From assembly GCF_018476525.1 (NCBI RefSeq), contig NZ_JAHCST010000001.1, positions 124,001 to 188,000 on the forward strand: a stretch of DNA of 64,000 nucleotides, given 5' to 3'. Positions 59,698 to 64,000 of this stretch are shown piece by piece. How positions within the stretch are numbered: the stretch's first letter is position 1; each line of letters begins with the position of its first letter. The notes under the pieces were generated by a model. The model saw nothing but the letters and a program-made list of their open reading frames with translations, did not search any database and was not told the origin of the DNA. The stretch is from Acrocarpospora catenulata (GTDB taxonomy: Bacteria > Actinomycetota > Actinomycetes > Streptosporangiales > Streptosporangiaceae). A program made the translations under genes and the position numbers.

Positions 59698-61169
59698 ATA
59701 TCGAGGTCCAGGCGGGCGAGCGGCTCGACCAACTCCTCCTCCTCGTACGCCAGGTGGGACAGGAGCACGTCGGAGAGCAGGTCCACCTGCTCGCGCACCC
59801 GGTCCAGACCCGACGGCTCCTCGATCATGGCCACCAGCGCGGCGTCCAGGCCGGTCAGGATCTCGGCCACCACCTCGTGCTCCTGCTCCAGCCGGGCCAC
59901 CACCGGGGCCAGCGACTCCTGGGCCGCGGCCAGGGCGGGGAACATCCGGGAGTCCTCGATGGTGTGGTGGGTGGTGAGGATCCGGCAGTAGGAGGCGCAG
60001 AAGCTGCCCAGCGTCCAGTAGTTCTGCCGCATGGTCAGGTCGTTGATCATCGACCGGAGCGCGGCCGCCTCGCTCCGCCCGGCGGCCACCTGCTCCAGCG
60101 CGTCCCTGATCTGGGTCAGCTCGTGGCGCAGGTGGTTGTGGATCTGCACCAGCCGCTGGCCGTTGGCCCGCTGCGCGGGGGTGAGCGCGGCCAGGTCCCG
60201 CTTGGGCAGGCGCGGCCGGGTGGACTCCTCCAGCGGCCCGATGATCCGGGCGGGGGCGTCCGGTGCGACGGGGGCGGCCTCGGGGGTGCGTTCGGCCTGG
60301 ACGGCCGCCCGTACCGCCGGGGCGACCTCCTCGGCCCAGATCCGCATCGTTCGCTCGTCGTCCCCGGTCAGCACGAAGACGCTGATGCCGCAGCCCAGCG
60401 CCAGATCGGCCAGCTGGTCGGCCCAGAGCGCGGGCGGCCCGTCCAGGAACGCTCCACCGGCGACGGCCGAGAAACGCCCGGAGAGGTTGTAGACCCGGCG
60501 GATGTCACCGGGATCCCGACCGGCCGCGACTGCAGCACTATCGATGATCTTGGTCATCGCGGGCAGTTCCTCCGGCGGCGCGTACGGGGACGAGGGCACC
60601 CAGCCGTCCCCGAGCCGCCCGGTGAGTTCGAGCATGCGCGGCTTGTACGCGCCGACCCAGAGCCCGATCGGATGGACGGGGAACGGGCCGGGCTGCGCGC
60701 CCCGCACCTCGTAGTGTTTTCCGGCCAGCCGTACCGCTTCGCCCGGCGTCCACAGTGCGCGCAGCACGGCCATCGCCTCCGCCAGGGCCTCGACCGCCTC
60801 GCCGGGCGTGCGCCGGGGGCCGCCCATGGCGGCGATGCCGTCCCAGAACGCGCCCGAGCCCACGCCCAGCTCGACCCGGCCGCCGCTGAGAATGTCCAGC
60901 GAGGCCGCCGAGCGGGCCAGTACGGCGGGCGGGCGAAGCGGAAGGTTGATCACATCAGGGAACAGCCGGATACGGCTCGTCCGCCCGGCCAGCACCGACA
61001 ACAACGTCCAGGTGTCCAGAAACCGGGACTGGTAGGGATGGTCCTGGATGCCGATGATGTCCAGGCCCAGTTCCTCGGCCCGCACCGCCTGCCGTACCAG
61101 ACGGTCGTGACCGGCCGCGTCCGGCGTCAGGAACGCGCCGAACCAGAGATCGTGGTTGAAGTCAGCCAT
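59694..61169 (-). CDS. Luciferase-like oxidoreductase fused to a hemerythrin (HHE) domain
   Basis: A 491-residue fusion. Residues 1-300 are a luciferase-like TIM barrel of the F420/FMN type (LWFGAFLTPDAAGHDRLVRQ, ELGLDIIGIQDHPYQSRFLD, LDILSGGRVELGVGSGAFWD). After a proline-rich linker, residues about 340-490 form a four-helix hemerythrin domain with iron-ligand patterns IHNHLRHEL, TTHHTIEDSRMFP, LEQEHEVV and HLAYEEEELVEPL. Iron ligands for a di-iron site appear complete. Hemerythrin could sense or supply oxygen to the flavin domain (inference). The ATG at 61169 overlaps the stop of the HxlR gene by eight bases. Its own stop overlaps the MFS stop. Confidence 0.9.
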   Translation of the reverse strand: MADFNHDLWFGAFLTPDAAGHDRLVRQAVRAEELGLDIIGIQDHPYQSRFLDTWTLLSVLAGRTSRIRLFPDVINLPLRPPAVLARSAASLDILSGGRVELGVGSGAFWDGIAAMGGPRRTPGEAVEALAEAMAVLRALWTPGEAVRLAGKHYEVRGAQPGPFPVHPIGLWVGAYKPRMLELTGRLGDGWVPSSPYAPPEELPAMTKIIDSAAVAAGRDPGDIRRVYNLSGRFSAVAGGAFLDGPPALWADQLADLALGCGISVFVLTGDDERTMRIWAEEVAPAVRAAVQAERTPEAAPVAPDAPARIIGPLEESTRPRLPKRDLAALTPAQRANGQRLVQIHNHLRHELTQIRDALEQVAAGRSEAAALRSMINDLTMRQNYWTLGSFCASYCRILTTHHTIEDSRMFPALAAAQESLAPVVARLEQEHEVVAEILTGLDAALVAMIEEPSGLDRVREQVDLLSDVLLSHLAYEEEELVEPLARLDLDI

Positions 61170-61506
61170 GGGCCACCGCACCTTCCCCGAGCCAGCGTTC
61201 CCCCCACGCGATCAGGGGCCGCACGGCGTCAACGAGCTCACTGCCCTTCTCCGAGAGCGTGTAGGTGATCTGCACCGGCGTACTCGGCACCACCGAGCGG
61301 ATCAGCACACCCGCCTGCTCCAGCTCCCGCAGCCGCTGCGCCAGCAACCGCTCCGAGATCCCCGGCACCGCGACCAGGAACTCGCTGTACCGCGTGGCCC
61401 CAAGCTCCGCCGCCATCAGCACGGCCCCGTTCCACCGCCGTCCGACCAGCTCGACCGCGGCCTGGAACGCTGGACAGTGGTGTTCCACCGACTCCACCCA
61501 CATCAC
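61162..61506 (-). CDS. HxlR family transcriptional regulator
   Basis: A 114-residue winged-helix regulator with the HxlR layout: CPAFQAAVELVGRRWNGAVL (single cysteine near the start), YSEFLVAVPGISERLLAQRL, RELEQAGVLIR, YTLSEKG. Such regulators often sense reactive carbonyls, oxidants or hypoxia through the N-terminal cysteine. It is cotranslated with the luciferase-hemerythrin protein and diverges from the thiamine-binding-type gene. Confidence 0.92.
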   Translation of the reverse strand: MMWVESVEHHCPAFQAAVELVGRRWNGAVLMAAELGATRYSEFLVAVPGISERLLAQRLRELEQAGVLIRSVVPSTPVQITYTLSEKGSELVDAVRPLIAWGERWLGEGAVAHG

Positions 61507-61518
61507 CCCACTTCCGGT

Positions 61519-61547
61519 AAGTAACCTATCAGAGGGAAGTTAATAGG
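61519..61547. promoter_or_regulatory. Imperfect direct repeat in the HxlR divergent promoter
   Basis: AAGTAACCTAT at 61519 and AAGTTAATAGG at 61537, 18 bases apart, in the 61 bases between the two divergent starts. A plausible HxlR operator. Confidence 0.3.
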
Positions 61548-61567
61548 AAACCAGAAGGGATCCACAT

Positions 61568-61882
61568 ATGTCCGTACTTGTTGCCTTCAGCGTCACTCCC
61601 ATCGGTACCGGCGAAGACGTGGGCGAGTTGGTCGCCGAAGCCGTCCGCGTGGTCCGCGCCTCCGGCCTCCCCAATCGGACCGACGCCATGTTCACTACCG
61701 TGGAGGGCCAGTCCTGGGACGAGGTGATGACCGTCGTGAAAGCCGCCGTCGCCGCGGTCGAGTCCCGCTCACCCCGCGTCAGCGTGGTCCTGAAAGCCGA
61801 CATCAGAACAGGTACGGAAGACCGCCTGGAATCCAAGATCGAGTCAATCGACCGCTACCTGTCCCAGGACCCGACACCCTGA
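61568..61882 (+). CDS. Thiamine-binding protein, MTH1187/YkoF-like family
   Basis: A 104-residue ferredoxin-like-fold protein: [50 protein letters not shown]. These match the MTH1187-type thiamine-binding proteins (DUF77). ATG 61568 with AAGGGA upstream. Its divergence from an HxlR regulator suggests shared control with the luciferase-hemerythrin fusion. Confidence 0.88.
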   Translation: MSVLVAFSVTPIGTGEDVGELVAEAVRVVRASGLPNRTDAMFTTVEGQSWDEVMTVVKAAVAAVESRSPRVSVVLKADIRTGTEDRLESKIESIDRYLSQDPTP

Positions 61883-61906
61883 ACCGGAGCCCGCCGCGCG
61901 TTCTAC

Positions 61907-62842
61907 TCACAGCATTGTCGTGATTTCGCGGGCGCAGCCCCAGGACAGGCTGACGCCCACTCCGCCGTGGCCGTAGCAGTGGATCAGGCGGGCGGAGTCC
62001 AGGGGTTCCTCCGCCAGGCGGATGCTCGGGCGGCCGGGGCGCAGGCCGACTTCGACGCCGAGGATTCGGGCGTTCGCCAGGCGGGGTTCGACCGCGGCGC
62101 AGCGGCGGAGGATGGTTTCGGTCTGGTCGTCGTCGGGGTCGAGGTTCCAGTCGCCGGGGGCGGCGTTGCCGCCGAGGACCACGCGGCCGTCGTGGGGGAA
62201 GAAGCTGACCCATTCGCGGTCGGCGCCGCCCTCGTAGAAGAACTCGGTCAGGCCGGGGTTCTCGACGACCACATGCTGGCCGCGTACCGGCTGGACCTGT
62301 TCGTCTCCGGTCAGCGCCTCGGCCGCCACCCCCGTGCAGTTGACCACCACGTCCGCACCCGGTGCGGCCTCCGCCAGCGCTTCCACGGTACGGATCTCGA
62401 TGTCACCCCCGGCCCGGCAGAGCCGGTCGACGAGATAGTCCAGATAGGTGGGCATGTCCACGATCGGAGAGCTGATCCAGAAGGCCAGCGGAAACCCGGC
62501 GTGCTCGGCCTCGGTGCAGGGCGCGAAACCGGGAAGTTCAGCCGCCCACGGGGGAAGTCCGGCGCCGAGACGGCTCACCAGGCGCCCCCGGGCGAGGCTC
62601 ACCCCCGTGCCGTGGTGGCCGGCGAGCGCATCGAAGATCTCCAGGGACTCCCGCTGCCACCGCACGGCCGACTCCCGCGGCTCGGCCAGCACCGGCCCGC
62701 CGATCATGGCTCCGGCCACGGCGGATGTGGTCCGCTTGGGGAACAGCGCACTCCACACCTGAACCCGATGCCCGACCTCGGCCAGGCACACGGCTGTGGT
62801 GAGCCCGATCACCCCACCACCCACAACGACCACATCCGCCAC
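61907..62842 (-). CDS. FAD-dependent oxidoreductase, D-amino-acid oxidase type
   Basis: A 311-residue DAO-family flavoprotein. VVVVGGGVIGLTTAVCLAEV is the FAD loop, YLDYLVDRLCRAGGDIEIRT and VVNCTGVAAEAL the central parts, and RPSIRLAEEPLD with HCYGHGGVGVSLSWG the typical DAO C-terminal signature. It probably oxidises a D-amino acid to the 2-oxo acid with peroxide release. The GTG at 62842 has GAGAGGGGG upstream; an upstream ATG at 62890 adds unconserved residues. Confidence 0.92.
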   Translation of the reverse strand: MADVVVVGGGVIGLTTAVCLAEVGHRVQVWSALFPKRTTSAVAGAMIGGPVLAEPRESAVRWQRESLEIFDALAGHHGTGVSLARGRLVSRLGAGLPPWAAELPGFAPCTEAEHAGFPLAFWISSPIVDMPTYLDYLVDRLCRAGGDIEIRTVEALAEAAPGADVVVNCTGVAAEALTGDEQVQPVRGQHVVVENPGLTEFFYEGGADREWVSFFPHDGRVVLGGNAAPGDWNLDPDDDQTETILRRCAAVEPRLANARILGVEVGLRPGRPSIRLAEEPLDSARLIHCYGHGGVGVSLSWGCAREITTML

Positions 62843-62899
62843 GAAGGCCCCCTCTCGATGATCCTCACTTCCCCCGAAATTCCGGAACATTCTCCCAAC

Positions 62900-63988
62900 T
62901 CAGAGCAATTGCGCCACCAGCCCGATGACTGCCGCCACCACGATGAACCAGGCCGTGTTGAGCTTGGTACGCCACTGCAACACCAGGGCGACCACCCCCA
63001 GCACCACCGTCAGCGGATCGACGAACGCCTCCCTGGCCAGCTGCAACGTCACCCCCGCCATCAGCGCGAGCGCGGTCGCGTTCACCCCGTCCAGGAAGGC
63101 CGAGGACCACTCCCGCCCCCGGATGTAGACGACCAGCCGGGTGAGCAGCCCGACGAGGACGAACGACGGCAGAAAGATCCCGATGGTCGCCAGCACCGCC
63201 CCCGGCCACCCCGCGATCACGTACCCCACGAAGGTCGCCGTGGTGAACACCGGCCCCGGCGTCACCTGGCCGATGGAGATCGCGTCCAGCAACTGCTGCT
63301 GGGTGAGCCACCCCAGCCGGGAGACGAAGTCCCCTTCCAGGAAGGCGAGCAGCACGTACCCGCTCCCGTACAACACCGACCCGATTTTCAGAAATGTCAG
63401 GAAAAGCCGGGCAAGGTCACCCCCGGTCGGATCGGGAAAGTACGGAATGGCGAGAAACCCCGGCCGGATCCGTACCGCCATGACGGCCAGCCCGCCGACG
63501 GCCAGGATCAGCAGCTCGTTCACCCCCAGCAGGTACGCCGCGAGCGCCCCCACCGCCACCACCCCGGTCAACCACCCCTTGACGGCGGTCCGCAGCAGCC
63601 CCGCGATGGCCCACACCACGATGGACACCACCACCGGTTTGATCCCGTAGAGCAGCCCCGCCATCTCGGGGGTCGACCCGTACTTCCCGTACGCCCAGGC
63701 CAGCGCCAGCACGATGGCGAACGCCGGAAAGATGAAACAGACCCCGGCCACCACGAGCCCGCGAAACCTGGCCCGATCGTGCCCCAGATGGATGGCCAGC
63801 TCGGTGGAGTTCGGCCCGGGAATGAGGTTGACCGCCCCCATCAGGTCGAGGAACCGTTCGTCGGTCACCCACCCGCGCCGCCGGACCAGTTCGTCCCGCA
63901 TCATCGCGATGTGCGCGGCGGGTCCGCCGAACCCGACCACCCCGAGGCGGAGGAACACCACCGCCACTTCAGCCAGCTGTCGTTTCAT
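62900..63988 (-). CDS. chrA: Chromate transporter, ChrA (CHR) family
   Basis: A 362-residue membrane protein with the two homologous halves of long-chain ChrA. Half 1: FLRLGVVGFGGPAAHIAMMR, LIPGPNSTELAIHLGHDRAR. Half 2: FLKIGSVLYGSGYVLLAFLE, SIGQVTPGPVFTTATFVGYV, the repeated G-Q-xTPGPV motif. CHR proteins extrude chromate, but many family members have other or unknown substrates. It ends 57 bases before the DAO start on the same strand. Confidence 0.92.
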   Translation of the reverse strand: MKRQLAEVAVVFLRLGVVGFGGPAAHIAMMRDELVRRRGWVTDERFLDLMGAVNLIPGPNSTELAIHLGHDRARFRGLVVAGVCFIFPAFAIVLALAWAYGKYGSTPEMAGLLYGIKPVVVSIVVWAIAGLLRTAVKGWLTGVVAVGALAAYLLGVNELLILAVGGLAVMAVRIRPGFLAIPYFPDPTGGDLARLFLTFLKIGSVLYGSGYVLLAFLEGDFVSRLGWLTQQQLLDAISIGQVTPGPVFTTATFVGYVIAGWPGAVLATIGIFLPSFVLVGLLTRLVVYIRGREWSSAFLDGVNATALALMAGVTLQLAREAFVDPLTVVLGVVALVLQWRTKLNTAWFIVVAAVIGLVAQLL

Positions 63989-64000
63989 TCGCCGAATTAT

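Overview
This window is high-GC actinobacterial chromosome. The evidence is extreme third-position G+C in most genes, a large SARP/AAA/TPR regulator, luciferase-like flavin enzymes, HxlR and TetR regulators, and P450s paired with small 3Fe-4S ferredoxins. The style fits Streptosporangiaceae or a related group, but that is an inference; no rRNA or other phylogenetic marker is present.

Layout. 0.1-22.8 kb is ordinary chromosome: a ligA frameshifted in its last domain, an LtrA membrane protein, a flavin reductase/luciferase-like pair, a Nudix and a HAD hydrolase, phosphoglucomutase, a CE7 esterase, and a SARP regulator divergent from a flavoprotein. Embedded in it (6.7-14.9 kb) is an unusual signalling/protease locus: a charged coiled-coil protein, a PP2C phosphatase, a protein joining a TetR-type DNA-binding head to a long TPR-like solenoid, a 1249-aa TPR-CHAT protein with an intact His/Cys pair, and a one-pass membrane protein. 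This is the best candidate here for an undescribed conflict or stress system.

23.3-54.5 kb is a catabolic island with slightly relaxed codon use and gene wreckage at both edges. Left edge: broken MFS gene and an orphan gene tail. Right edge: an IS5-type transposase with a frame change, then pieces of a TetR, an ABC exporter, a zinc alcohol dehydrogenase and an acylating acetaldehyde dehydrogenase. Inside are a KstR-like TetR with an MFS pump, a thiolase/DUF35 pair, MaoC hydratase, SDR and a fused double CoA-transferase; a P450-ferredoxin-reductase-alcohol dehydrogenase-aldehyde dehydrogenase operon ending in an HtaA-like protein that seems to start at CTG; a LysR gene with a second P450-ferredoxin pair coupled to a DUF3500 protein; and a twelve-gene minus-strand operon (two CoA-transferases, two small alpha/beta-barrel proteins, iron alcohol dehydrogenase, ADP-forming acyl-CoA ligase, crotonase, FAH-family hydrolase, tautomerase, two hydratase/decarboxylase paralogues, SDR) with an amidohydrolase opposite. 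Read together: P450 hydroxylation, oxidation to an acid, CoA activation, beta-oxidation-like shortening and a meta-cleavage-like lower pathway. The substrate is unknown; a methylated cyclic, terpenoid or aromatic compound is a guess. Two promoters in the island share the same design: a -35/-10 pair followed 9-11 bases later by the perfect inverted repeat AGAAC-N3-GTTCT.

57.0-64.0 kb returns to ordinary chromosome: GNAT, TetR with MFS efflux pump, an HxlR regulator overlapping a luciferase-like/hemerythrin fusion, a thiamine-binding-type protein, a D-amino-acid-oxidase-like flavoprotein and a ChrA transporter. I saw no tRNA, rRNA, CRISPR array or phage module.
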